A stretch of 64,000 nt of DNA, from assembly GCA_021790335.1 (NCBI GenBank), contig JAJYEE010000011.1:1-64000 (forward strand), in the 5' to 3' direction. Numbering within the stretch: the stretch's first letter is position 1; every line of letters begins with the position of its first letter. Origin of the DNA: Pseudomonadota bacterium. GTDB taxonomy: Bacteria; Pseudomonadota; Gammaproteobacteria; Acidiferrobacterales; UBA6901. The notes under the pieces are model-generated. The model was not told the DNA's origin and did no database searches. It saw only the letters and a list, made by a program, of their open reading frames with translations. A program made the translations under genes and the position numbers. Below are positions 1 through 9,024 of the stretch, one piece after another.

Positions 1-122
1 AGGACACCGCGCTTCACCATCGCATAAAGCGCCGGAAAGATCATCTTGTGCGCCAGGTCTCCGGTCACTCCGAAAAGCACCAGCGCGCCGGATGGTTCCG
101 GGCCTACCGTGGTCTTGCCCAT
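1..122 (-). CDS. zwf: Glucose-6-phosphate 1-dehydrogenase, N-terminal part (truncated by window edge)
   Basis: Reverse complement reads MGKTTVGPEPSGALVLFGVTGDLAHKMIFPALYAMVKRGVL; GxTGDLAxxxxxPALY is the G6PD nucleotide-binding signature. Confidence 0.8.
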   Translation of the reverse strand, partial: MGKTTVGPEPSGALVLFGVTGDLAHKMIFPALYAMVKRGV

Positions 123-673
123 CTCCGTCTCCTTCGTTCTTGTAGCCATGCCCATCACACCGTCTCAGCGGCTGCGTCCGTGCCGGCAGGCGCTGCAATT
201 TGAAAACCGCGGGAACAATCGAAGCGCCCTGCGCTGCCGCATCATTGATTTCGATCCCGTCCTGGGCTTTGCACCTGCATGGCATACCGCATCGCATCGC
301 CGCACACAACATAGGGCCTCCGCTCCCCCGAGATCAACACTTTCTGTAGCGATCGGAGACGTCGGCCGGTGCGATCCGAAGTCCGATCCTGACGGCAGGT
401 CACGTTCTCCGACCTCTCAGCCGGGGTTTGCTCCGCTTTTTGACAGTGCCCTTCGGGTATGTGCCGGTGGCAAAACCCGATCTATACCGGATGTACTATG
501 CAGACAGCTGGGCCGGTCCACAGTTCACCGGCTGCCGGTGTCGGCAGACCCTCTGCCAGCAACTTGTTGTTATGAATCAGGCAGCAACCGTTCCTTTTCG
601 GATTAGGGAACCCGGAAAACAGGCGAGAAGATTTGACTTCAGCCGCTACAACCCGCGGCCTGCCCGGCGGATG

Positions 674-2089
674 TTACAGCCGACGCCATACGAAAAACTC
701 CACCGCCCATGCGGCCAGGGGCAATGCGGCAGCGATCAGCACCATCAACGCCACGACGGCCCGCTGTCGCCGCGCCAGACGCCAGGCGAGCACCACACCC
801 CACGCTGTGCCAAGTGAAAGCAGCGCCATAGAAGCTGCGCCGACCCAGGGCGGCAGCATGACATTTCCGGCATCTTGTGAAAGGGCAAGCAAACCCGAAC
901 CGACGAACAGGTTTGTCCCTGCAAAAATGACAAGAACATCGGCAAGGCGCTGCCAGGGCAGCCCTGCCGCTGCGCCGGCCAGGCGCATCCAGCCACCGAG
1001 CCACGCACCCAGAACCGTCGCCTCGGTCACGATATAGGCGATCAGCATCCCGCCATCGAGCCAGGTGAAAGCGTGGCCCGCCACGGGATAGGAGGCAAAG
1101 AGCCACCAGTGGCCAGGCTGACTGAGCGGCCAGAGGATCTGGTGCGCGACAAGCCATCCGGCTGCAGCCCGCTGCATGGTCGAAAACCAGGGCGACACCC
1201 CCCACTGGAAAGCGCCGAGCGCGGCGCCGATCATGCCGAAGACCAGCAGCCGCGCCAGCCAGCGGTCCGATGCATCAACTTTCCACACGGCTTTCTGGGC
1301 AGAAACGCCAAGAATCTCGGTGCTCGGCGTCCGCAGAGTAAGCTGAACCGCTCCCCGCTCATCGGCGCAGCGCCCGCACATGTGGCAGGCAGAGGCGCTT
1401 TCCATGCGCCGGATGTCGATCAGCGGTGCACAGTTCACCGGATGCTGGAGACTCGTCCGCGACCCGGCCGGCGCCGCGTCCCAGGCAACTCGATTTACCT
1501 TGAAATGAACTGGTGCAACCTTCGCCAGGAGCGCGAACACCCCGCAGACCGGACATAGGTGCCGACACCAAACCCGCTTTCCGCGTCCGTATAACAATCC
1601 GACGGCGATGGCCGCCACTGTGGAGCCGCCCAAGATAAGCAGCGCAGGGTCAGGGTACCGATGCAGGCTGATCATCTGACCGTACAGCGCGACGACCATG
1701 AACGTTACGAACGGCCAGCCGGCCCACTTCATCCAGCGTGGAATGCCCAGACCCAGACCGTAATGCGAAACCCATTCGCTGAGCGCCCCTTCCGGACAGA
1801 GCAATCCGCACCACACGCGCCCGAATGCCATGATCGAGACGATGACAAAAGGCCACCAGATGGCCCAGAACATGAACTGTGCGAAGCGCGTGAAATTGCC
1901 CAGGATACGAGCGTCATTCGGAGGAAGAGGCAGGAATACCGGAACGACCAAAAGCACTGCATAGCCAATCACCATCACCCACTGCACGAGAACAATCAGG
2001 GCCTGATGGTGCCGCATGAAAACTCCGATGCGCGCAAGCCGCTCACCGCCAAGAGCCGTCGGCGCGACCTGTTCGGAGGCAATACTCAT
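674..2089 (-). CDS. Membrane polyferredoxin-like 4Fe-4S protein (NapH/NosR/CcoG-type)
   Basis: Multiple TM helices plus CGLLCPEGALSEW, CRHLCPVCGVF and CHMCGRCADE Cys clusters; start taken at MSIASEQV. Confidence 0.7.
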   Translation of the reverse strand: MSIASEQVAPTALGGERLARIGVFMRHHQALIVLVQWVMVIGYAVLLVVPVFLPLPPNDARILGNFTRFAQFMFWAIWWPFVIVSIMAFGRVWCGLLCPEGALSEWVSHYGLGLGIPRWMKWAGWPFVTFMVVALYGQMISLHRYPDPALLILGGSTVAAIAVGLLYGRGKRVWCRHLCPVCGVFALLAKVAPVHFKVNRVAWDAAPAGSRTSLQHPVNCAPLIDIRRMESASACHMCGRCADERGAVQLTLRTPSTEILGVSAQKAVWKVDASDRWLARLLVFGMIGAALGAFQWGVSPWFSTMQRAAAGWLVAHQILWPLSQPGHWWLFASYPVAGHAFTWLDGGMLIAYIVTEATVLGAWLGGWMRLAGAAAGLPWQRLADVLVIFAGTNLFVGSGLLALSQDAGNVMLPPWVGAASMALLSLGTAWGVVLAWRLARRQRAVVALMVLIAAALPLAAWAVEFFVWRRL

Positions 2090-3321
2090 GGGCGCGCCCG
2101 CCTGGATGGAGGCCAGCGGAATCTCCCGGTGGCGTACACCCGGTGGCGAATCACGAGCCGAATGACCATTTTTCTTGCGGGGCCCCGCGAAACGTGGAAA
2201 AGGCCGGCAACACGCGCCTGTCGCAGACACTGCCTTCGGATACTGCGTATGCAGTCCAGGACGGTTCGGCAAGCACACCCGGTACACACCGATCGAGCAG
2301 CAGTTTCACGCCGTTCACCAGCGACGCATCCGTACGGGAACAGACGCGCCACACCGCACAAAAATTCCCGCCACACGATGATGCAACGGCTGCAAAACGA
2401 AAACCGAGCCCCGGGCCGGACAGAGAAATCGGGGCAGCGCGCGAGGCGCCCACTGTCAGCCATGCCCTGGATCGGTCCGGAGAGAACAAGCCGCTGTCCA
2501 CACCCTCACCGTCTCCGCCGAGCCTGGCGATACGGACCGGGTGACAGCGTCCTTCACTCCTTCCTCACATTCGCGTTCGAGCTCCGCCTGGTGCGGGCGC
2601 CCACCTTGTAATAATAGTGTTAATAACAATTTGGGACCGACTGAATGATCGACCGTGCCGGCCCTGCGGGAAGCCTGCGAACCGTCACGCACCTTAACCC
2701 CGATCCCGGCTCTCGCGATCGCAACGACCGGAAAGCGGCGCCCGAACATCGCATCACCCAATAACGGTGGAACCCCAAATTCCGGGGAAAAATGCGACCT
2801 GCCCGCGCCACAATGGCCGATCACGCCTCCCGCCCCTGGGACTTCGCGCATGATGACGCAGAACACCCTGCCAGCCTCTTTTTTGAAATATATACCCGCG
2901 ACCAACGCGCTGTCGAATATTCACGTATCGCCAGGGAAACGATGCCGGTGAAATACGCAGGTCGCGCGATTGTCTCCCGATGACCCAAGGCTCCCGGGGA
3001 AATTTCCGCCTGCTCGCCAAAGCGACGGCATCAGCGTTGCTGCGGCGCCGCACACCCGGCCAATTTCCGAGCATTCCAGGCAAGCGCGGGGAAAAGCGTT
3101 CGGCGCAGGCCGTGGAACCACAGGCCGCCAGATAGCAGGTCACAATGCTCCGCGCCAGATCATCAGCGACAAGCGCGTGCGCCTCGACTGCAGCGAATTT
3201 CGATCGGGCCGTGTCCCTATCCGGCAGCAACCCGCTTTCGGCTCAAGGCTGCCACGACCCCTGGGCATGCGCCGACGGCTCTACGGCGGCCAATCCGGAT
3301 CATCCGCCTCGAAATGTTGAA

Positions 3322-3975
3322 TCAGGGCTTGAGCACCATGCCGTCCTTGAGATAGGCCGCCAGATCGGCAATGTTCTGATTGCTGAGCGGATTGACCAGC
3401 GTCGTCGACGATGTGCCACGCACGCCACCCAGCAGACTGGCGACCAGCTGTAGCGGCGGAAGGGTGCGCGCCATCGTGAACAGATCAGGTGCGGGGGCGG
3501 GTGACTTGGGATCGGGATAAGCGTGACAGGCCATGCACAGATTCCTGTACAGCGTGCGTCCGGTGTTCAACGCCAGTGGGGTCGCTGGCAGCGGCAGCAG
3601 GCCGCGCGTATCCAGGGGATAATGTTGCGAGAGGTGATCGATATCAGTCGCGAGCGCAGCGAGATGTCCATGCGCGTACATAACCTGCAACTGTCGCAAC
3701 TGCGCCAGCAGCTGCCGGTCGTTCGCGTGCCGCTGCTCTTCGAAATAGCCGCGTGCCAGCAGCGGCAGCACGCCGATCGCACTGCCTATCTTGGCACGCA
3801 ACCGAACGCGCTGCGCGGGTGTGAGCCCGGCGCCGAGAAGCCGGTGGCTGCGGATGGCCAGGACCGCGAGTTCAACAGCGAAACGCTGGGTGCGCTCCCC
3901 CGCGGCGATGGCACTGGAACAGACGGCCGTGGCGACCAACAGGATCGCCACGGCCACACAGCGACAACGGTTCAA
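3322..3975 (-). CDS. Secreted c-type cytochrome
   Basis: Signal peptide (MNRCRCVAVAILLVATAVCSSAIA) and CMACH haem-binding motif; 8 bp after the rhodanese gene on the same strand. Confidence 0.75.
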   Translation of the reverse strand: MNRCRCVAVAILLVATAVCSSAIAAGERTQRFAVELAVLAIRSHRLLGAGLTPAQRVRLRAKIGSAIGVLPLLARGYFEEQRHANDRQLLAQLRQLQVMYAHGHLAALATDIDHLSQHYPLDTRGLLPLPATPLALNTGRTLYRNLCMACHAYPDPKSPAPAPDLFTMARTLPPLQLVASLLGGVRGTSSTTLVNPLSNQNIADLAAYLKDGMVLKP

Positions 3976-3983
3976 CAGCAGCG

Positions 3984-4907
3984 TCAGTCACTCACCTTCT
4001 TCACGACCGGCAGCGACTTGTTACGCGACCACTGAGACATGGAACCCGCGTACATCCGCGCCTGCTTGTTGCCGAGCAGCTCATAGCTCGTAAACCATCC
4101 GAGCGCTGCCCAGTGCCCCGTATTGCAGAACGTGATTTGCTTGCCTTTCGTCGGTACTTTGGCGACCTTGTACAGAGCCCGCAGCTTCTGCGGCGAACGG
4201 AACATACCGCCATCGTTGCGGGTAATCCAGTTCTCGGGCAGATTGCGGGCACCCGGAATGGTACCGCTTCGCACATCGACGATATTGCGGTTGATGCCCA
4301 AATACTGGGCCGACGGCCGGTTGTCCACCAGTGAAATGCCGCTCTTCATGGCACTTTGCACGTTCTGCTCACTGGCGAGCAGTTCCGGACGCAGGTGCGC
4401 CACGAAGGTCGTCGCGCGGGGTTTGTTGAACCCGGCCTGGATCGGATGCTTCGCGGCGACATAGGCGGTGTAACCACCGTTCAGAATAGACACGTTGTTG
4501 TCACCGAGGTACTTGAAGGTCCAGAACACACGCGCTGCACCGCCCATGTCGGTCGCATTGTTGCCATCCGTATAGATGACCACATGTGCGTCGTTTCCTA
4601 TCCCCAGTCCGCCGATCAGTTTCTCCAGTGCCGGCACCGGCGGCACCAGGCCAGGCGCACCGTCGACCTTGATGCGCCAGCCGCCACTCGCATAGTTGCT
4701 GTACACCGCACACGGAATATGGCCACGCAGATAGGCAGTCAGGTCTCCACCGCCACCAATCGGGTTTCTAATGTCGAGCAGCACGACTCCTGGCTTGCAC
4801 GCATGTGTCGCCACCCAGCTGGCATCCACCAACGGCGGAGCTGAAGACGAGGCGTAGGCAGCCCCACTGGCCAACAGCGCAATTCCAAACAATAACGGTT
4901 TTTTCAT
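3984..4907 (-). CDS. Periplasmic two-domain rhodanese-like sulfurtransferase
   Basis: Signal peptide MKKPLLFGIALLASGAAYA; VVLLDIRNP, SGTIPGARNLPENW and active-site loop ITFCNTGHWAALGW with Cys retained. Confidence 0.85.
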   Translation of the reverse strand: MKKPLLFGIALLASGAAYASSSAPPLVDASWVATHACKPGVVLLDIRNPIGGGGDLTAYLRGHIPCAVYSNYASGGWRIKVDGAPGLVPPVPALEKLIGGLGIGNDAHVVIYTDGNNATDMGGAARVFWTFKYLGDNNVSILNGGYTAYVAAKHPIQAGFNKPRATTFVAHLRPELLASEQNVQSAMKSGISLVDNRPSAQYLGINRNIVDVRSGTIPGARNLPENWITRNDGGMFRSPQKLRALYKVAKVPTKGKQITFCNTGHWAALGWFTSYELLGNKQARMYAGSMSQWSRNKSLPVVKKVSD

Positions 4908-4926
4908 CGCACGTCTCCTCACCTCG

Positions 4927-5112
4927 TTAAAGGGTAACTACAACATCGGATGCCAACAATTCATCCAGCACCTGATTCCACTCCCCATCGGACATCGCCG
5001 TTCCAGTCACATCACATCTATAAACGTTGTGAAATGCCTCGAGCTCGGACAGCGCGTCTTCCATCATTTTTCTGTCCGGAAACAAGCCCGTGTTCAGCAC
5101 CGCGATGTTCAT
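4927..5112 (-). CDS. Small DsrE/TusBCD-like protein (61 aa)
   Basis: MNIAVLNTGLFPDRKMMEDALSELEAFHNVYRCDVTGTAMSDGEWNQVLDELLASDVVVTL; tightly packed in the operon; C-terminus resembles the two neighbouring ORFs. Confidence 0.55.
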   Translation of the reverse strand: MNIAVLNTGLFPDRKMMEDALSELEAFHNVYRCDVTGTAMSDGEWNQVLDELLASDVVVTL

Positions 5113-5125
5113 GCCCTCTTCCCTC

Positions 5126-5401
5126 CTACAGGCTGATGACGGCATCGGCTTCGATCATGGCCATGGACAGGCCCGCAGCACTCAAATGCGGCAGCCCCTG
5201 CCCTTCCACCGTGCTCTCCGGCTGGATGTCTGAAAGCTCGAGAAGTTCTGCCTGGCGTGCGTTATCCGGAGTCTCGGCCACCGGACCGGTCATAAAAACC
5301 AGCCGCACCCGGTGCCCGAAGATGGTCAGCCCGGCCGCTACACGCATGGCCTCGGTGTGGTCCTCACGCCCCAGCAACAGAATGGATTTGTGCCCTTGCA
5401 T
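5126..5401 (-). CDS. DsrE-like small protein
   Basis: 91 aa, MQGHKSILLLGREDHTEAMRVAAGLTIFGHRVRLVFMTGPV...ADAVISL; DsrE-like beta-alpha start. Confidence 0.6.
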   Translation of the reverse strand: MQGHKSILLLGREDHTEAMRVAAGLTIFGHRVRLVFMTGPVAETPDNARQAELLELSDIQPESTVEGQGLPHLSAAGLSMAMIEADAVISL

Positions 5402-5410
5402 TTCCGTTCC

Positions 5411-5704
5411 CTATAGACTGATTATCTTCGCGGCCTCAGCCGCAAGTGCGCTGTTGCCGGTCTGGCTTCCGAGCTCCACCGGGCACTGCGCATGACCCAT
5501 GTGGCGCACCCAGGAGTATTCGCAGGCCACGGCTTTGGATGCACAGGCCAGCAGGTCCACCACGCCGCGGTCGGCCAAAGTGCGCACACCTGCACTGGTG
5601 AAAAAGCACGACCAGGTTGTGCCTCGTCGCCGGCATGCGCGCATCAGCGCCGCCAGCGTCTGACCCGAATCAGGTCTGGAAACGAGAAACATCAGATCGG
5701 TCAC
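5411..5704 (-). CDS. DsrE/TusD-like sulfur-relay protein
   Basis: 97 aa, MTDLMFLVSRPDSGQTLAALMRACRRRGTTWSCFFTSAGV...AAKIISL; start overlaps the upstream gene's stop by 4 bp. Confidence 0.6.
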   Translation of the reverse strand: MTDLMFLVSRPDSGQTLAALMRACRRRGTTWSCFFTSAGVRTLADRGVVDLLACASKAVACEYSWVRHMGHAQCPVELGSQTGNSALAAEAAKIISL

Positions 5705-6663
5705 GCGCGCCGCCTCCCTAGGTAATAGCCGGTAACAGCGGCAAGCACCAATCCCGCGAACACCGACATAATGGACTTGTCGGAATCGGGCCTGTCTGCG
5801 CCCGTGAATGCAGCAAGCGCTCGCGGCCGCTCGCGATAGGTTTCGGCATCTACCGGCAGCCCGGTATGGTATGCCCAGTCTTCCCAGCCGCCGGGATAGA
5901 CCCTGGCATCAAAGCCCGCACCGGCACGCAGCAGCGTGAAATAGGCGATCGAATCGTAGGCATTGTTCGCATACACCACAGCCGAAGCCACCAGCGGAAG
6001 TTCAACGTCGTGCTGCGCCACGTCGATTCGCAGCGCTGCCATTGGCAGCGGCTGCGCCCCGGGTAAGTGCCCGCCACGCAGCGCGCGGATGCGCCGCCCC
6101 CAGTAGGATGCCCGACTGCGCCCGTCGAGCAGATAGGGCGGATGCGGCGACTGCAGTGCCCGTGCCAGATCTTCGCGCAGCACGATCAGCCCGGCACGCG
6201 GCTGGCCCTGGTACACCGGGTTGCGGAACATCCCGCGCGGAGTACCCGGTGCCGAGGGAGTGTGCGCGAGCAAAGGTGTGAGTGGCGCCGTGAGCACTGC
6301 CACCCGGGACTGTCCGGCCAAATACAGCAAGCCCGCCACGAAATCGCGCCGCACCGCGTCGTCGCCCGCCACCAGAACGGTCTCCCGGCCAGAGAGGCCG
6401 GTCGCCCCCAGCACCCAGACGATGTCGCGGAAGCTTGCGAGCCGATCGTGCGGTCCCAGAAATTCCCGCGGCGGCAGGCAGCGAGCCCCGGGCAGCGAGC
6501 GCGCAATGCAGTCGGCACGTGGCCTGGTATCGACCACCACCGCATTGTGCACGCGCGGATCCCCGAATCGCGACAAATAGAAAAAATTGCGTGTGCCTGG
6601 CGTCGCTGCCGCGACGCCGCTGACCAGCAGCAGGGTCAGGGCAAACACGGCCGATCGCAGCAT
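5701..6663 (-). CDS. Rhodanese-fold protein with signal peptide and C-terminal TM anchor; probable loss of catalytic Cys
   Basis: VVVDTRPRADC, YLLDGRSRASYWG, GGHLPGAQPLP and YPGGWEDW rhodanese motifs; active-site loop reads VVYANNAYDS; C-terminal FAGLVLAAVTGYYLGRRRA. Confidence 0.75.
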   Translation of the reverse strand: MLRSAVFALTLLLVSGVAAATPGTRNFFYLSRFGDPRVHNAVVVDTRPRADCIARSLPGARCLPPREFLGPHDRLASFRDIVWVLGATGLSGRETVLVAGDDAVRRDFVAGLLYLAGQSRVAVLTAPLTPLLAHTPSAPGTPRGMFRNPVYQGQPRAGLIVLREDLARALQSPHPPYLLDGRSRASYWGRRIRALRGGHLPGAQPLPMAALRIDVAQHDVELPLVASAVVYANNAYDSIAYFTLLRAGAGFDARVYPGGWEDWAYHTGLPVDAETYRERPRALAAFTGADRPDSDKSIMSVFAGLVLAAVTGYYLGRRRA

Positions 6664-6669
6664 GGCGGG

Positions 6670-6945
6670 TCAGCAGCCCCCGATTCGGACCACTGCCGCC
6701 GACGCGGTACCGGCAGCCGCAGCCTTGGGCGGGTGTTGCAGGTAGTAGCCGACCAGGTCGGTCATCGATACCGTGCCATAGGTGCTGCCCAGGTTGATGT
6801 CAGAAAACGAACCCATGGGTTGCGCCGTCTGGGCGTGCGCTAGCGCCTGCGGCGATATCGCGGCATACCGGAACATCACGGTCAGCCCGATCAGCGTCAC
6901 CACCAAGGACATAACGCAGTACAGCAGGATCTGTCTTGTGTTCAT
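6670..6945 (-). CDS. Small membrane-anchored protein ending in GGC
   Basis: 91 aa MNTRQILLYCVMSLVVTLIGLTVMF...VVRIGGC*; N-terminal TM; operon context. Confidence 0.6.
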   Translation of the reverse strand: MNTRQILLYCVMSLVVTLIGLTVMFRYAAISPQALAHAQTAQPMGSFSDINLGSTYGTVSMTDLVGYYLQHPPKAAAAGTASAAVVRIGGC

Positions 6946-6956
6946 CGCGACCCCCG

Positions 6957-7049
6957 TCAGAAGACGTCCTTCGTCAGCGCGACATACAGGATATAGAACA
7001 TGACCACGAACATGATGATCTGTAGCCAGGTTTGTAGGTCCAGATGCAT
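6957..7049 (-). CDS. 30-aa single-TM peptide (not in supplied ORF track)
   Basis: Manual translation MHLDLQTWLQIIMFVVMFYILYVALTKDVF*; upstream minus-strand sequence CAGGAGGCAATC supplies a strong ribosome-binding site. Confidence 0.65.
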   Translation of the reverse strand: MHLDLQTWLQIIMFVVMFYILYVALTKDVF

Positions 7050-7075
7050 GATTGCCTCCTGAGGTGTGGATTCGG

Positions 7076-7318
7076 TCAGTCGACGCCGGCAACTGCGCCG
7101 GGGCCGGCGGACCCCTTATAGTCGCGCACCAGCGTGTTCACGTTGAGTGGCTTGCCATCGACCGGATTGATCACCGGCGGCGTGAAGTATGGCACACCGT
7201 CCCGCGTGGCACGCAGAACGGCTGGTGGTTTTGCGAATAGATATACAAATGAACCCACAGTGGTCGCAGCAGCGACCAGCGCGAGGATCATCATCTGTAT
7301 CTGAGCTCTGGGCATCAT
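7076..7318 (-). CDS. Small membrane-anchored protein of unknown function (80 aa)
   Basis: N-terminal TM (MMILALVAAATTVGSFVYLF) and soluble tail; packed between tusA-like and 30-aa genes. Confidence 0.6.
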   Translation of the reverse strand: MMPRAQIQMMILALVAAATTVGSFVYLFAKPPAVLRATRDGVPYFTPPVINPVDGKPLNVNTLVRDYKGSAGPGAVAGVD

Positions 7319-7324
7319 AGCCTC

Positions 7325-7630
7325 CTAGTTCTTGCGCACGAACACGCGCCAGTAGCGTTCCGCCTTGAGCGTGCCCAAATGCGAGCCGTTGAGTTCCGGC
7401 ATCATCGGCGGAATAGCCTCCATAGAAGTCGGATTGTCCACCATAACCTCGATGATCGCCCCCGGGGCCGCCTTGCTGAGTGCCTTCTTCGTCATGAGCT
7501 GCGGCCTCGGGCAGGAGTCGCCCAAGACATCAACCACCTGGCTCACGGTATAGCGCTGATCACCGAGGGTAATCGTGCCAGTTGCCTGCGCGCTCGGTTC
7601 CTCGCTTTTTTTGCTGCCGAATAGGCCCAT
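7325..7630 (-). CDS. TusA-family sulfurtransferase
   Basis: VVDVLGDSCPRPQLMTKKALSKAAPGAIIEVMVDNPTS: TusA CPxP motif and fold pattern. Confidence 0.85.
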   Translation of the reverse strand: MGLFGSKKSEEPSAQATGTITLGDQRYTVSQVVDVLGDSCPRPQLMTKKALSKAAPGAIIEVMVDNPTSMEAIPPMMPELNGSHLGTLKAERYWRVFVRKN

Positions 7631-7633
7631 GGA

Positions 7634-8350
7634 TCATGCCTCCTCTTGGTAAGAACCGCTCGCGCCCGCCGCACCGGCCATGACCGCGCCGATTGCCGGC
7701 TCCGGCATGGCAGCGTCCACTTGCGGCGAGGACTTCGCGGCTTCAGGTTGAACTTGCCCGCGCGCGGTCTGTAGCGCACGCTCCTTGCGCAGAATCAGGC
7801 GATACAGTCCGAACAGTGCGGCGAACTGGATCAGGCCGAATACGATCGCGGGAATCCCGGTCTTCTGTTGCAGCGTCAAGGCATCGGCAAAACCGAACTG
7901 CAGTGCTGCCAGATTCGGCTGACCGGTCATGGTCGCCGGGGCCGGAGGCCAGTACGTGAACGACCACAACAACGAAGATACGAACAGTCCGATGATCAGA
8001 AACAGCAGCGCCCACAGCGCCCCGATATTGCCTTCTCCGGTCTTCACCCAGGACGATACGGTGCAGGCACCAGCCAGCACCATGCCGATGCCGAACAGAA
8101 AAAGCCCGATGAATTGATTGATCCCGACGTCGAAGCGCATGGGATTGCCGTTGCCGACGCTGATGAAACCCGTGAACCCGAGCGTGAGGATCATCATGGC
8201 CACCAGCAGCGCCTTGGTATTGCGATAGTTCTTGAACAGCATGGCGTCGCGCAACGCCGACGTGTTGCACCAGCGCGAGCGCTGTACCAGCAGACCCACA
8301 GTGCTGCCGAATATGAACGCCGCGACGCATTGGCCCGTCACCGTAATCAT
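7634..8350 (-). CDS. YeeE/YedE-family transporter
   Basis: Polytopic; QRSRWCNTSALRDAML and VLAGACTVSSWVKTGEGN conserved Cys-containing motifs. Confidence 0.8.
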   Translation of the reverse strand: MITVTGQCVAAFIFGSTVGLLVQRSRWCNTSALRDAMLFKNYRNTKALLVAMMILTLGFTGFISVGNGNPMRFDVGINQFIGLFLFGIGMVLAGACTVSSWVKTGEGNIGALWALLFLIIGLFVSSLLWSFTYWPPAPATMTGQPNLAALQFGFADALTLQQKTGIPAIVFGLIQFAALFGLYRLILRKERALQTARGQVQPEAAKSSPQVDAAMPEPAIGAVMAGAAGASGSYQEEA

Positions 8351-8354
8351 ATGT

Positions 8355-8849
8355 TCATGCCTCCAGAACCTTCTTGTAGATAAAACTTCCGACCCAGGCG
8401 CCCGCCACGATGCCGCTCACAGCAAGATACCCGCCGAGATTCATCTCGGGAGTCAGCCCGAAGAACGTGCTTACGTTGCAGACGAAGGACAGGCGTATGC
8501 CTATCCCCATGAGCAGTCCGCCTATGGTGATCATCACCCATTCCGACAGATGGCGCGGAACACGCCAGTAGAATTCTTTGCTGAGCACCGCGGCCACAAA
8601 CGCGCCGAAGCCCATACCAAGGCTGATGTAGATCTTCCAGTAGGCCCAGGTCGGCGTGAATACCAGGGTCCAGAACGGGATGCGCGCCAGGGTCTTGGCG
8701 CCGAGCACGTATTTCGCGACCAGACCAGCGAGCATGGTTTCGCCCCCGCCCACGGTCCAGGCTCCGACGATCACGAACAAGAACACGTCGAGCAGCGCGA
8801 TGATGGCAAGCGCGATGATTGGGTCGAGGGTCTTCTTAAACAGATCCAT
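8355..8849 (-). CDS. YeeE/YedE-family transporter (second half/subunit)
   Basis: Polytopic; GGLLMGIGIRLSFVCNVSTFFG motif; 4 bp upstream of the partner gene. Confidence 0.8.
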   Translation of the reverse strand: MDLFKKTLDPIIALAIIALLDVFLFVIVGAWTVGGGETMLAGLVAKYVLGAKTLARIPFWTLVFTPTWAYWKIYISLGMGFGAFVAAVLSKEFYWRVPRHLSEWVMITIGGLLMGIGIRLSFVCNVSTFFGLTPEMNLGGYLAVSGIVAGAWVGSFIYKKVLEA

Positions 8850-8915
8850 GCATGCTCTCCCGGGCAGTGAGCGACTTAGCGCATAACGGGCTTGTGCACC
8901 CGCTTCCGTTCATAG

Positions 8916-8931
8916 AGCAATTTCGATGCCA
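8916..8931 (-). promoter_or_regulatory. Sigma-54 (-24/-12) promoter for the sulfur operon
   Basis: Minus strand TGGCAT-CGAAA-TTGCT matches TGGCAC-N5-TTGCW with GG/GC elements intact; about 67 nt upstream of the first operon start codon. Confidence 0.75.
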
Positions 8932-9024
8932 GTGGCAAAACCGCATCGACAAAGATATGTTTCGTATTTACGACAGTAATTTACGATATGACATGGCAGG
9001 TTAGACCAACTCGCGCTGGCCGAT

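Noticed and set aside
2290-3320. Overlapping ORFs in both strands between the polyferredoxin and cytochrome c genes
   Set aside because: None has recognisable motifs, coherent composition or a good start; left as non-coding or decayed.
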